A program made the translations under genes and the position numbers. The notes under the pieces were generated by a model, which was not told the DNA's origin, made no database searches, and worked only from the letters and a program-made list of their open reading frames with translations. From Terriglobia bacterium (lineage in GTDB: Bacteria; Acidobacteriota; Terriglobia; Versatilivoradales; Versatilivoraceae), in contig OX638355.1 in assembly GCA_951813285.1 (NCBI GenBank), forward strand, positions 2,623,136 through 2,687,135: DNA of 64,000 bases. The letters are read 5' to 3'. Shown here one piece after another: positions 1 to 8,137 of this stretch (the first letter of the stretch is position 1; each line of letters starts with the position of its first letter).

Positions 1-1674
1 AAGGGGTTGGCTCTCTTACCGGTGGGCGGTTGGCAAGCGGTGCTGGACCCGGACGCCGTGGTCGATCTGGCCGGCTCCACCAACGGAAGGCCCTTTTACA
101 CCGGCGACGGCAACAACTTCGCTCCCAACATCGGCATCGCCTTTCAGCCCGGCCCCGGGCACCGGACCGTCATCCGGGCCGGCTACGGCATCAACTACGT
201 GGTAGACAACGGCATTACCACGGTGCTGAACGCCGTGCGGGGCAACGACGGCCTGAGCCAGTCGGTGGCCCTTTCGGGACTCAGCGGCACGGTCAGCGGC
301 GGCGGCCTGGTTCCCATTCCGGTGCCCGAGTTCCGGATTCCCCGCACCGCCCGCGACGGAATTCTGGCCGATTCCCAGGCCGCCCTCTTTACCATCGATC
401 CCGGCATGCGCACTCCCTACGTGCAGCAGTGGAACATCGGAGTGCAGCACAGGCTCATGCAGGACACTGCCGTTGAGGCACGCTACGTGGGCAACTATGG
501 CGTCAAGTTGACTCGCGCCATCGATCTCAACCAGGTGCTGCTTCCCCCGGACTTCATAGCGGACTTCCTGACGGCCCAACGCAACCTGGCCGCCAACGGG
601 GACCCCAGGGTCGGTGAACCGCTGCAGATCATTCCGCAACTGGGTTTTGCCGGCTTCCTGCAGTCGGGGGGCGTCCAGAACTGGATCCGCAACGGGGAGA
701 TCGGCCAGTACATCGGGGGTTTTCTGGCCCCCAACCGCATTTTCTTCTTCAATGGCGAGGGCGGCGAGCGCTTTGGGGCCACCCTGCCCGCCAGCTATTT
801 CCTGCGTAATCCCAACGCCTTCGTGGCCGACGTGGTGGGCAACAACGCCTTCTCCAAGTACCATGCCCTCCAAGTCGAGATCAGGCGGCGCTTGCGCTCG
901 GGCCTGACGGGCCAGTTCAACTACACCTGGGGGAAGGTGCTGACCAATTTCTCCGGCAGCCAGTCCAATTTCCGAGGGCTCTTCGACAACGCCCAGCCCG
1001 AGCTGGAGATCCTGCGTCCCGATTTCGACATCACCCACACCTTCAACGGCAACTGGGTGTGGGAGATTCCCTTGGGCGCCGGACGCCGGTGGATGAACAG
1101 CGGCAGCATCCTGGACACAATCGCCGGCGGCTGGGACCTCAGCGGGTTCTTCAGGATGCGGTCGGGAGAGGTGGTCAACATCATCTCCCAGAGAGGAACC
1201 ATCAATCGCGGCGGTTCCCGGGCCCTGACCAATACCGTTCACCTGGAGGGGATCGATATCAAGGCTCTCCAGACCAAGACGGGGGCCCACCGCCACCCGG
1301 ACGGCCGGGTGACCCTGTTCGACTCGAGCCTTATTGAGGAGGGCGGCTTCGGGAATCCCCTCGTCTTCAAGAATCCGGCCATCCTGCAGGCGGGAACTCT
1401 GGGCATGTCCCCTGTCAGCGGGCCCTGGTTCACCACGCTGGACGTGGGCCTGCGCAAGAGCATTGCGCTGCCCTTCACGGAAGAGTCGCGGTTGCAGCTC
1501 CGGGTCGACGCCTTCAACGTGCTCAATCACACCAATTTCAGCGTGACCAGCACGGCGGGCATTACTGACTTGGGGGTTGTCAACATGCACAATCCCAACA
1601 ACACCCGCTTCGGCCTCATCAGCTCGGCCTTCCCCGCACGCACCCTCCAGGTGGGGTTGAAGGTGGAATTCTAA
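1..1674 (+). CDS. TonB-dependent receptor, Oar-like, C-terminal part (5' end outside window)
   Basis: The reading frame is open to the left edge of the window, so only the last 557 residues are present and the signal peptide, plug and any N-terminal carboxypeptidase-like domain lie upstream. What remains is a beta-barrel of the kind found in Oar-like TonB-dependent receptors of Acidobacteriota. The seen motifs include DGNNFAPNIGIAFQP followed by TVIRAGYGINY, repeated amphipathic strands with aromatic ends (for example LRVDAFNVLNHTNF), and a final strand LQVGLKVEF ending in phenylalanine, as outer-membrane barrels do. The family imports large or scarce substrates across the outer membrane using TonB energy; the substrate cannot be read from the sequence. 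The frame stops with TAA at 1672-1674 and an R3 repeat hairpin follows within 25 bases. Confidence 0.85.
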   Translation, partial: KGLALLPVGGWQAVLDPDAVVDLAGSTNGRPFYTGDGNNFAPNIGIAFQPGPGHRTVIRAGYGINYVVDNGITTVLNAVRGNDGLSQSVALSGLSGTVSGGGLVPIPVPEFRIPRTARDGILADSQAALFTIDPGMRTPYVQQWNIGVQHRLMQDTAVEARYVGNYGVKLTRAIDLNQVLLPPDFIADFLTAQRNLAANGDPRVGEPLQIIPQLGFAGFLQSGGVQNWIRNGEIGQYIGGFLAPNRIFFFNGEGGERFGATLPASYFLRNPNAFVADVVGNNAFSKYHALQVEIRRRLRSGLTGQFNYTWGKVLTNFSGSQSNFRGLFDNAQPELEILRPDFDITHTFNGNWVWEIPLGAGRRWMNSGSILDTIAGGWDLSGFFRMRSGEVVNIISQRGTINRGGSRALTNTVHLEGIDIKALQTKTGAHRHPDGRVTLFDSSLIEEGGFGNPLVFKNPAILQAGTLGMSPVSGPWFTTLDVGLRKSIALPFTEESRLQLRVDAFNVLNHTNFSVTSTAGITDLGVVNMHNPNNTRFGLISSAFPARTLQVGLKVEF

Positions 1675-1697
1675 GCGGCCCCAGGAGTCGACGGAAA

Positions 1698-1768
1698 GAA
1701 CCACGAATGAACACGAATCGACACCAATAAACGGATCAATGATCTGTCCTGGTGTCCATTCGTGGTTC
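1698..1768. repeat. R3 repeat: inverted arms of 10-bp-phased CACGAAT units
   Basis: The left arm carries CACGAATGAA, CACGAATCGA and CACCAAT in 10-bp phase, and the right arm ends with CATTCGTGGTTC, the reverse complement of the left edge GAACCACGAATG. The arms can form a long stem just after the receptor stop codon. It could act as a transcript 3' structure, but related arms occur at 30268-30301 and 50546-50990, so it is primarily a dispersed repeat. Confidence 0.75.
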
Positions 1769-1804
1769 GTCTCCTCAATGGACGATCGGCCGTTTTTCCC
1801 GGAG

Positions 1805-1828
1805 TGATCCGCCCGGCAGGGCGGGGGC
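1805..1828 (+). repeat. REP-like hairpin (tail module of R1)
   Basis: The sequence TGATCCGCCCGGCAGGGCGG followed by GGGC forms a 6-bp stem (CCGCCC/GGGCGG) with a GGCA loop. The same module ends the full R1 repeats at 4759, 29410 and 33242 (plus strand) and 22153 (minus strand), and stands alone here, at 30442 and at 51007. Confidence 0.75.
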
Positions 1829-1901
1829 ACGGGACAACCACCGACAGATTGCTCCAGCCTGATTGTTTTCAGCAAACAACTCGCATAGAATACGCTCCGT
1901 T

Positions 1902-3170
1902 ATGGACACCGCACCCGGCCAACCCTGGCACAAGAAGCTGCACTGGCGGATCGCGATAGCGATGCTGCTGGGCATCATCGCCGGTCTGATCGGCGGGGAG
2001 CCCCTGGCCGACAAGGTCGGCTGGCTGGGCGATCTCTTCATCCGCCTGCTCAAGATGATTATCGTGCCCCTGGTGCTGACCTCGATTATTTCGGGCGTGG
2101 CTTCGGTCGGGGCGGGGGCCGGCCTGAAGCGCCTGTTCGGGAAGACCCTGGGTTACTACGTGATGACCAGCCTGGCCGCCTGCCTGGTGGGCCTGGTGAT
2201 GGTGAACACCATCCGCCCTGGAGTCGGCGCGGACCTGGTGGATGCCGAGGTCGAGAGGATGCCCGATCTCACCGTCATCCAGTCTCCGGTGGACCTGATT
2301 CTGGACATCGTGCCCGAGAACATCGTTTCGGCGGCGGCCAAGCCCAACATGCTCTCGATCATTTTCTTCTCGATCGTGCTGGGCATCAGCATCAGCAGCC
2401 TCCGGCAGCGTTACCGTGAGCCCTTGCTGAATTTCTTCGAGGCCGGCTTCGAAGCCATGATGCGCCTGACCGGCGGAATCATTCGCATCGTGGCTCCGTT
2501 GGGGGTGTTCGGCCTGATCGTGCGTTTGGTAGGCACCACGGGCCTGGGCGCCTTCAAGGCTCTGGGGCTGTATGCCCTGATGCTGGTCTGCGGCCTGACG
2601 ATACACCTGTTCCTTACCCTGCCGCTCGTCCTGCGTTTTCTGGGCGGGATCAATCCCATAGTGCACTTCAAAAACATGGTCGAGCCGATCGTGATGGCCT
2701 TTTCCACCAGTTCGTCGGGTGCAACCCTGCCCGTCACCATCAATGCCGTGGAAAACAAGGTCGGCGTCTCCAACCGGGTCAGTTCCTTCGTCCTGCCGAT
2801 GGGCGCCACCGTCAACATGGACGGCACGGCGCTCTACGAGTGCGCGGGGGTGCTCTTTATCGCCCAGGCGATGGGGGTTTCACTGGGCCTGGAACAGCAG
2901 TTGTTGGTGGTGTTCACGGCGCTGTTGGCCTCAATAGGAGCAGCGGCCGTTCCCTCTGCCGGGCTGGTGGTGATTTTCATTGTTCTGGAGGCCGTCAACC
3001 TGAGGGGACCCCAGGTGGAACTGATCGTGGGAGCCATGCTGGCGGTGGACCGTCCCCTGGACATGTACCGCACCGTGGTCAACGTTTTCAGCGATTCCTG
3101 CGGCGCCGCCATCATCGCACGCTCCGAAGGCGAGACCGGAGTGGATGAAACGGTTGTACAAACGTCGTGA
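1902..3170 (+). CDS. Dicarboxylate/amino acid:cation symporter (DAACS, SLC1-like)
   Basis: A 422-residue inner-membrane secondary transporter that couples sodium or proton entry to uptake of C4-dicarboxylates or acidic amino acids. The family hallmarks are all visible: the serine-rich re-entrant loop STSSSGATLPVTI, the TM7 motif NMDGTALYE, and the TM8 segment DRPLDMYRTVVNVFSDSCGAA with the substrate-contacting Asp and Arg. Hydrophobic segments run through the whole chain and the length is usual for GltP/DctA-type proteins. I place the start at the ATG at 1902 (MDTAPGQPWHKKL) because it precedes the first membrane helix directly; a TTG at 1863 would only add 13 uncharacteristic residues. No strong Shine-Dalgarno is seen. 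The gene stands alone between a repeat and the bactofilin genes. Substrate specificity is not resolved. Confidence 0.92.
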   Translation: MDTAPGQPWHKKLHWRIAIAMLLGIIAGLIGGEPLADKVGWLGDLFIRLLKMIIVPLVLTSIISGVASVGAGAGLKRLFGKTLGYYVMTSLAACLVGLVMVNTIRPGVGADLVDAEVERMPDLTVIQSPVDLILDIVPENIVSAAAKPNMLSIIFFSIVLGISISSLRQRYREPLLNFFEAGFEAMMRLTGGIIRIVAPLGVFGLIVRLVGTTGLGAFKALGLYALMLVCGLTIHLFLTLPLVLRFLGGINPIVHFKNMVEPIVMAFSTSSSGATLPVTINAVENKVGVSNRVSSFVLPMGATVNMDGTALYECAGVLFIAQAMGVSLGLEQQLLVVFTALLASIGAAAVPSAGLVVIFIVLEAVNLRGPQVELIVGAMLAVDRPLDMYRTVVNVFSDSCGAAIIARSEGETGVDETVVQTS

Positions 3171-3201
3171 AGGGCGTTGTCGATTCGGGCTTGAGGCCTA
3201 C

Positions 3202-3238
3202 ATCGCTACCTGCGGTGGACCCGGAAAAACGTAGCGAT
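3202..3238. other. Stem-loop between symporter and bactofilin genes
   Basis: ATCGCTAC at 3202-3209 is the exact reverse complement of GTAGCGAT at 3231-3238, with a 21-base loop. It lies 30 bases after the symporter stop and lacks a T-tract, so it could be a processing or attenuation structure rather than a classical terminator. Confidence 0.35.
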
Positions 3239-3309
3239 CCTGGTTGAGTTCATATAAACTCACCAGTTCAGCAATCAGTCTGAAGTTCCTTGAAGACCAG
3301 CGAGGCGCT

Positions 3310-3825
3310 ATGCAGAAAGGGAATAACACTGGAATGGAATCCCAAACCTTGTCGTCCGCATCCGAACCGTTGAAGACCGGGGCTCCCGTTCAATCTTCTG
3401 CCGCGACTCCGGCTGTAGCGAGATCCGCCCGTGGGAACGCCGGGGGGACCGCGGCCATCGGAAAATCGCTGGTGCTCACCGGAACCCTGGCCGGCCAGGA
3501 AGACGTCTATATTGACGGAACTGTGGAAGGGACCATCGACTTGCAGGACAGCGACCTGACCATCGGTCCCAACGGACACGTGAAAGCCGACATCAAGGCC
3601 AGGAAGATTACGGTATTCGGGCGAGTAACCGGGAAAATGTTTCCTGCGGAGAGAGTTGAGATCCTCAAGACCGCCTCAGTCAATGGCACGGTAAGGACAC
3701 CTCGAATTGTGGTTGAGGAGGGGGCGGTCATCCATGGAAAGATCGAGTCTCTCGGACAAGAGATGAACTTCCCGGCAGCCAAGCAAACCAAACCCCTGAT
3801 CATTCGGCAGGAAAGCCGCAGTTGA
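3310..3825 (+). CDS. Bactofilin-family polymer-forming protein (first of two)
   Basis: A 171-residue protein with a flexible Ala/Ser/Pro-rich N-terminus (residues 1-55) followed by the right-handed beta-helix of the bactofilin/DUF583 family (about 56-150). The helix is built from short repeats such as LVLTGTLAGQEDVYIDGTVE, LTIGPNGHVKADI, ITVFGRVTG and GTVRTPRIVVEEGAVIHGKI. Bactofilins self-assemble without nucleotide into membrane-associated filaments that act in cell shape, stalk or envelope organisation. The ATG at 3310 is preceded by GAGG; an upstream ATG at 3250-region reading (start 3244) would add 22 residues without family similarity. A second, clearly paralogous bactofilin follows 185 bases downstream on the same strand, suggesting co-assembly. 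Confidence 0.9.
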   Translation: MQKGNNTGMESQTLSSASEPLKTGAPVQSSAATPAVARSARGNAGGTAAIGKSLVLTGTLAGQEDVYIDGTVEGTIDLQDSDLTIGPNGHVKADIKARKITVFGRVTGKMFPAERVEILKTASVNGTVRTPRIVVEEGAVIHGKIESLGQEMNFPAAKQTKPLIIRQESRS

Positions 3826-4010
3826 ACCCCCACCGGTTGGCGTCGTATCGCTTTCCCTTCAGGTCGGCCGGACGATTCGGCGGAATTGCGGCTACCACTG
3901 AAGGGGACAATTGAGCCGCCGGGTTTGGTGGGTTCCGCAATTGGATGCTGCAGGCGGCCGTTGCCGGAGCCATTTGGGGCCAAGTGGACTCGCAACGGAA
4001 GGGACATCCC

Positions 4011-4532
4011 ATGGCGACAGCAAATGAAAGCCGGGTGCAGGCGCTCCGGCAGCAGAATACCCTGGGGGCGGCCCGGCAGCCTTCACGATCGGCGCCGTCC
4101 GGTGGGACGCCGGCGATGCCGCCCGGTCGCGGCCAGACGAAGACAGCCAGCATCGGGGAATCCCTCAGATTCGAGGGGACTCTCAGCGGACTTGAGGACG
4201 TGGTGGTCGACGGGGAGGTGGAGGGAGCCATCCGGCTCCAGCAAAGCAGCTTGACCGTCGGCCCCAGCGGAAGGATCGATGCCGACATCGAGGCCAGGAA
4301 CGTGACGGTTCTCGGTCACGTCACCGGGAATATCGTTTGCCTTGATCGCATGAGACTCTGCAGCACAGGCTCCATCGACGGCGACGTGAAGGCGCCCCGA
4401 ATCCTCATCGAGGATGGCGCCGTTGTCCGTGGGACCATTGACGTGGCAAAAACCCAGGCGGCGTCCGAAGCCGAACCGCAGACGAGGTCTCCCTCCCCTT
4501 CCACTCAAGCCGGCTCCCCTGCCGATTCCTGA
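4011..4532 (+). CDS. Bactofilin-family polymer-forming protein (second of two)
   Basis: A 173-residue paralogue of the preceding gene. The order is the same: disordered N-terminus (1-48), beta-helical core (about 49-145) with rungs LRFEGTLSGLEDVVVDGEVE, LTVGPSGRIDADI, VTVLGHVTGNI and GDVKAPRILIEDGAVVRGTI, then a Ser/Pro/Thr-rich tail. The conserved Thr-Val-Gly-Pro and Glu-Asp-Gly-Ala-Val turns align between the two copies. The start is the ATG at 4011, preceded by GGAAGGG at a suitable distance. Tandem bactofilins occur in bacteria with several filament systems, but no M23 peptidase, the usual partner, is adjacent here. Confidence 0.9.
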   Translation: MATANESRVQALRQQNTLGAARQPSRSAPSGGTPAMPPGRGQTKTASIGESLRFEGTLSGLEDVVVDGEVEGAIRLQQSSLTVGPSGRIDADIEARNVTVLGHVTGNIVCLDRMRLCSTGSIDGDVKAPRILIEDGAVVRGTIDVAKTQAASEAEPQTRSPSPSTQAGSPADS

Positions 4533-4605
4533 AGATCTTCCCGGAGCCGGCGCCAATTCCCGCCTTTGCCGGCACATTAGCCCCCTGGTTCCGCAAGGGA
4601 CCGCC

Positions 4606-4799
4606 TTGCCTGAAACAACCGAAAAAAGACAAAAGGAAAAGAGTGATCCACGAAGGGCCACGAAGGACGACGAAGGGCCACTAAGGCATTGTGGTGAACC
4701 GCGACGGGATGCCAAGGTCGCGAAAGGATGGTCGATTTCTGATAGTTTCACTCTCTTATGATCCGCACGACAGGGCGGGGGCGACACTTGTCAGAGTTT
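4606..4799 (+). repeat. R1 interspersed repeat, full-length copy
   Basis: Begins with CTTGCCTGAAACAA, continues with an A-rich stretch, then a decamer array CACGAAGGGC/CACGAAGGAC/GACGAAGGGC/CACTAAGG, a segment GTGAACCGCGACGGGAT, TTTCACTCT, and the REP-like hairpin tail at 4759-4782, ending ACACTTGTC. Close copies lie at 29256-29448 and 33101-33280 (plus) and 22121-22283 (minus). No coding capacity is credible. Confidence 0.85.
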
Positions 4800-4853
4800 G
4801 CCGGTTCTTGACAGGCAAGGCGACTTGGCCGGCGATTGTGGATATGGATTGCC

Positions 4854-4878
4854 CATACTATGCAATATTGCTAGTATG
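4854..4878. promoter_or_regulatory. Palindromic operator of the toxin-antitoxin operon
   Basis: CATACTA (4854-4860) and TAGTATG (4872-4878) are exact reverse complements and enclose GCAAT/ATTGC, itself palindromic, giving a 25-base near-perfect palindrome with one extra T. It ends six bases before the antitoxin ATG at 4885. Ribbon-helix-helix antitoxins commonly bind such sites to repress their own operon, so this is the likely autoregulatory site. Confidence 0.7.
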
Positions 4879-4884
4879 GCTCCT

Positions 4885-5133
4885 ATGAAGACGACGATCG
4901 ATATCCATGACGAGTTGCTGGCACGGGCCAAACAGCACGCTAGGAAAAAAGGGTGTTCGTTGCGTTCCGTGGTGGAGGAGGGCCTCCGTCAACTGCTCTC
5001 CCTGCCTGAGTCACGGAACCGGTACCGGTTGCCGGATCTGAGCACCGGAGATCCGGAGGCTGCCGACCCGCTGGAGGCGTTTTCGTGGCAGGACCTGCGT
5101 GGAGTGATCTACGGAGGGCCGGAGAGACATTGA
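4885..5133 (+). CDS. vapB: VapB-type ribbon-helix-helix antitoxin
   Basis: An 82-residue protein. Residues 1-40 (MKTTIDIHDELLARAKQHAR and following) have the ribbon-helix-helix pattern of an antitoxin DNA-binding domain: a beta-strand TTIDI, then two helices. The C-terminal 40 residues (ending WQDLRGVIYGGPERH) would wrap the toxin. Two in-frame ATGs exist, at 4876 and 4885. I prefer 4885 because the operator palindrome covers 4876 and the Met-Lys-Thr-Thr start is usual for this family. The gene overlaps the toxin gene by TTGA at 5130-5133, so the two are translationally coupled. The protein should neutralise the PIN toxin and repress the operon through the palindrome at 4854-4878. Confidence 0.82.
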   Translation: MKTTIDIHDELLARAKQHARKKGCSLRSVVEEGLRQLLSLPESRNRYRLPDLSTGDPEAADPLEAFSWQDLRGVIYGGPERH

Positions 5134-5582
5134 TTGCAGTCGATACGAACTTGCTTGTCTACGCCCACCGCAGGGAATCAAGATTGCACGAGGCAGCCCG
5201 TGAGGTTTTGCGGGAGTTGGCTGAAGGAGACAGGGTTTGGGCGATTCCCTGGCCGTGCTGCTACGAGTTTCTAAGCGTCGTGACAAATCACCGAATCTGG
5301 AAGGAAGCAGCCACTCCACCGCAACATGCCTGGCAGCAACTCGAAGCCTGGACGGCATCGCCGGGCAATCGCCTTCTCGGTGAGACGGATGATTTTTTGG
5401 AGATTCTGGGCGCCTTGGTTCAGCGGCCGCGAGTACGGGGAGCCATCGTGCACGACGCTCGGATTGCGGCGATCTGTATCGCCCACGGCGTTGAATTTCT
5501 GCTTACCCGGGACCGCGACTTTTCCTTGTTCCCCGAACTCAACCGGCGGGACCCGTTCCATGACCGGCCGCCGGCTCCTTGA
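5130..5582 (+). CDS. vapC: PIN-domain ribonuclease toxin, VapC-type
   Basis: A 150-residue PIN-domain endoribonuclease, expected to cleave RNA with magnesium when released from its antitoxin. The four acidic positions are visible: Asp in AVDTNLLVYA at the N-terminus, Glu in CCYEFLSVV, Asp in IVHDARIAAI and Asp in LLTRDRDF. I start it at the TTG at 5130, which overlaps the antitoxin TGA and has GGAGAG at 5121-5126; the frame is open further upstream (to 5085), but that part overlaps the antitoxin and lies before the first strand of the fold. The downstream gene, recD2, is separated by 131 bases and is unlikely to be in the same unit. Confidence 0.85.
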   Translation: MIAVDTNLLVYAHRRESRLHEAAREVLRELAEGDRVWAIPWPCCYEFLSVVTNHRIWKEAATPPQHAWQQLEAWTASPGNRLLGETDDFLEILGALVQRPRVRGAIVHDARIAAICIAHGVEFLLTRDRDFSLFPELNRRDPFHDRPPAP

Positions 5583-5713
5583 TTTCAGCCTTTGAGCAAG
5601 AGCGCAGCACCTGCCGGCGCTTGGTGGCCAACAAACTCATTTTCCCTTAAGTTTTTCTTCGTGTCCCTTCGCTTACAACCGGGTGGCTGTGCGAAAGGGG
5701 GGCTCGAGAAGAC

Positions 5714-7975
5714 ATGCCATTATCTCCCTCCGGGAATAAGGGACGATCGGAGCCGGGAGCTTCGCCCCCGTCGGTTTCTGACCGACTGGAAGGCGCCATT
5801 GAGCGGGTGACCTTCTTCAGCGAGGAGAACGGTTTCTGCGTGCTTCAGGTCAAGGTCAGGGGGCAACGGGACCTGGCGACCGTGGTGGGTTCGGCCCCGA
5901 CCGTCAACTCCGGTGAGTGGCTCAGCGCCGAAGGCGCCTGGGTCATCGACAAGAACCACGGGCGCCAGTTCAAGGCCGACCAGCTCCGGTGCATCCCGCC
6001 CAGCACGGCTGAAGGCATCGAAAAGTACCTGGCCAGCGGCATGGTCAAGGGCATCGGACGGGTCTACGCCCGAAAGCTGGTACAGAAATTCGGGGAGGAG
6101 ATCTTTGAAATCATCGAGGAGCATCCTGCCTGCCTGGAGGCCGTGGAGGGGATCGGTCCGGGTCGCAGGAGGCGCATCACTCAGGCCTGGTCGGATCAGA
6201 AGGCCATCCGGGAAATCATGCTCTTCCTTCACTCTCACGGGGTAGGAACCCGACGGGCGACCCGGATCTACAGAACCTATGGGTCGAATGCCGTGGCCCA
6301 GGTCCGGGAGAATCCCTACAGGTTGAGCCAGGACATCCCGGGAATCGGATTCAAGACGGCCGACCAGATTGCCGCCAATGTCGGAATCTCGCGGGACTCG
6401 GCCCTGCGGGCGCGGGCCGGTCTCAACCACGTTCTGCTGGAAGCGACCCAGAACGGCCACTGTGCGCTTCCTGCCTCCCAGCTACACCAGGAGGCCGTAA
6501 AGATCCTTGAAATCCCTGAAACAATCGTGGAAGAGGCCCTGGCCTGGATGATCGCTCAAGGACAACTGCTGCGGGAAAGCCTCGAGGGGGAAGACCTGGT
6601 CTTTTTGCCGCACCTGGCGAGCGCCGAAAGAGTCATTGCCGGCAGGATCGGCCGGTTGGCCCGAGCTCCCGCCAACTATCCTCCGATCGACCTGGAAAAG
6701 GCCATTGCCTGGTGCCAGCAGCGCTCGGGCAAGATTCTGGCGGAAAGTCAGAGAGAGGCTCTGGTCCAGGCCTTGAGGCACCGGGTTCTGGTGATAACGG
6801 GTGGACCTGGAGTAGGCAAGACCACCCTGATGAACTCGATCCTGATGATTCTCAGAGCCAAGAATGTGAAATGCCTGTTGTGCGCTCCCACGGGTCGGGC
6901 CGCCAAGCGGCTTTCCCAGGCTACCGGAATGGAGGCCAAGACGATCCACCGTATGCTGGAGGTCATTCCGGCCACGGGTCGATTCGCCAGGAACCGGCGA
7001 AATCCCCTGCAATGCGATCTGCTGGTGGTCGACGAATGTTCCATGCTGGACGTCCCGCTCATGAGCCATCTGCTGGCTGCCCATCCCCCCGGCGGCTCGC
7101 TGATCCTGGTCGGAGATGTGGACCAGCTTCCCTCGGTGGGGCCGGGGATGGTTCTGCACCACCTGATCGCCAGCGGGGTGGTGCCGGTGGTTCGGTTGAT
7201 GGAAGTCTTCCGTCAGTCGAGAGACAGCCGGATCATCACCACCGCTCACGAGGTCAATCACGGCAAGGCGCCGTCCCCGGTCTCGGGCTCTGTTCCCGAC
7301 TCGGACTTCTACTTTCTGGAGAGGGAGGATCCGGAGCAGATCACAGGGCTCATGTCGAGGTTGATCCGGGAAAGGATCCCCAGGCGGCTGGGTGTCGACG
7401 CCATCCGGGACATCCAGGTGCTCTGTCCCATGCATCGCGGGTCGCTCGGTGCCCGGGAGGTGAACCGGGGGCTGCAAGATCTACTCAACCCCGCTCGTCC
7501 CGGACGAGCGGAGATCGAGAAGTTCGGATGGACATTCCGTGTCGGGGACAAGGTCATTCAGATGGAGAACAACTACGACAAGAATGTCTTCAACGGCGAC
7601 ATGGGACGGATAGAAATGGTCGATCCGCTGGACAAGGGCGTGGCCATCCGATTCGAGAGTCAGAAGGTGACCTACGACTTCAACGAGCTGGACCAGCTGG
7701 CTCCAGGGTTTGCCATCTCCATCCACAAGAGCCAGGGGTCGGAATTCCCGGTGGTGGTCATTCCCCTGGCCATGCAGCAATATCTGCTGCTCCAACGCAA
7801 CCTGATCTACACCGGGATCACTCGGGGGAAAAAGCTGGTGGTGGTCATTGGGCAAGCGCGGGCACTGCACACGGCGGTCAGGAATGACAAGCAGGAGCGC
7901 CGTTTTTCCGGACTGCTCAGCCGGCTGCAGGGTGGCGCGGCCTCCAAGGTGCAGCCGAAAGCAAGTGGAGAGTGA
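5714..7975 (+). CDS. recD2: RecD2-type ATP-dependent 5'-3' DNA helicase
   Basis: A 753-residue SF1B helicase of the RecD2 group, which works without RecBC in repair of damaged or stalled DNA. N-terminal OB-like region (about 20-95), then helix-hairpin-helix segments (VKGIGRVYA near 110, VEGIGPGRR near 143, IPGIGFKTA near 210), which define RecD2 against RecD. The motor follows: Walker A GGPGVGKTT (about 362-370), Walker B VVDECSMLD (about 437), GDVDQLPSVGPG (about 466) and the late motif SIHKSQGSEF (about 669). The ATG at 5714 has GAGAAG upstream. The last codons (SGE then TGA) already lie in the heptad repeat beginning at 7966, so the original C-terminus may have been altered by a few residues. 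Confidence 0.93.
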   Translation: MPLSPSGNKGRSEPGASPPSVSDRLEGAIERVTFFSEENGFCVLQVKVRGQRDLATVVGSAPTVNSGEWLSAEGAWVIDKNHGRQFKADQLRCIPPSTAEGIEKYLASGMVKGIGRVYARKLVQKFGEEIFEIIEEHPACLEAVEGIGPGRRRRITQAWSDQKAIREIMLFLHSHGVGTRRATRIYRTYGSNAVAQVRENPYRLSQDIPGIGFKTADQIAANVGISRDSALRARAGLNHVLLEATQNGHCALPASQLHQEAVKILEIPETIVEEALAWMIAQGQLLRESLEGEDLVFLPHLASAERVIAGRIGRLARAPANYPPIDLEKAIAWCQQRSGKILAESQREALVQALRHRVLVITGGPGVGKTTLMNSILMILRAKNVKCLLCAPTGRAAKRLSQATGMEAKTIHRMLEVIPATGRFARNRRNPLQCDLLVVDECSMLDVPLMSHLLAAHPPGGSLILVGDVDQLPSVGPGMVLHHLIASGVVPVVRLMEVFRQSRDSRIITTAHEVNHGKAPSPVSGSVPDSDFYFLEREDPEQITGLMSRLIRERIPRRLGVDAIRDIQVLCPMHRGSLGAREVNRGLQDLLNPARPGRAEIEKFGWTFRVGDKVIQMENNYDKNVFNGDMGRIEMVDPLDKGVAIRFESQKVTYDFNELDQLAPGFAISIHKSQGSEFPVVVIPLAMQQYLLLQRNLIYTGITRGKKLVVVIGQARALHTAVRNDKQERRFSGLLSRLQGGAASKVQPKASGE

Positions 7976-8114
7976 AGAGTGGAGAGTGGTCAGTGGAGGG
8001 TTTCAGGAGCATGCGAGCACCCTGTGACGTGGTTGCACTCTCTAAACGGCCACGCCAAGACCAACGAGATGCGTGACGTGTCGATTCCATAACTCCCCAC
8101 TGTCCACTAATCAC
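7966..8114. repeat. Element with inverted heptad-repeat ends (GTGGAGA units)
   Basis: The left end (7966-8005) is a 7-bp-period array of GTGGAGA/GTGAAGA/GTGGTCA units. The right end (8091-8114) reads ACTCCCCACTGTCCACTAATCAC, whose reverse complement resumes the same units. The intervening 85 bases are unremarkable. It lies exactly between the recD2 stop and the truncated 5' end of the BNR gene. Confidence 0.6.
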
Positions 8115-8137
8115 AATTCAACCGGCCCTATCACGGT

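Noticed and set aside
4654-4692. Short regularly spaced repeats that could suggest a CRISPR array
   Set aside because: The units are 10 bp in direct succession without 30-bp spacers, occur at many loci, and no cas genes are present.
4808-4813. TTGACA upstream of vapB as its -35 box
   Set aside because: No -10-like hexamer occurs 16-18 bases downstream (the sequence there is G+C-rich).
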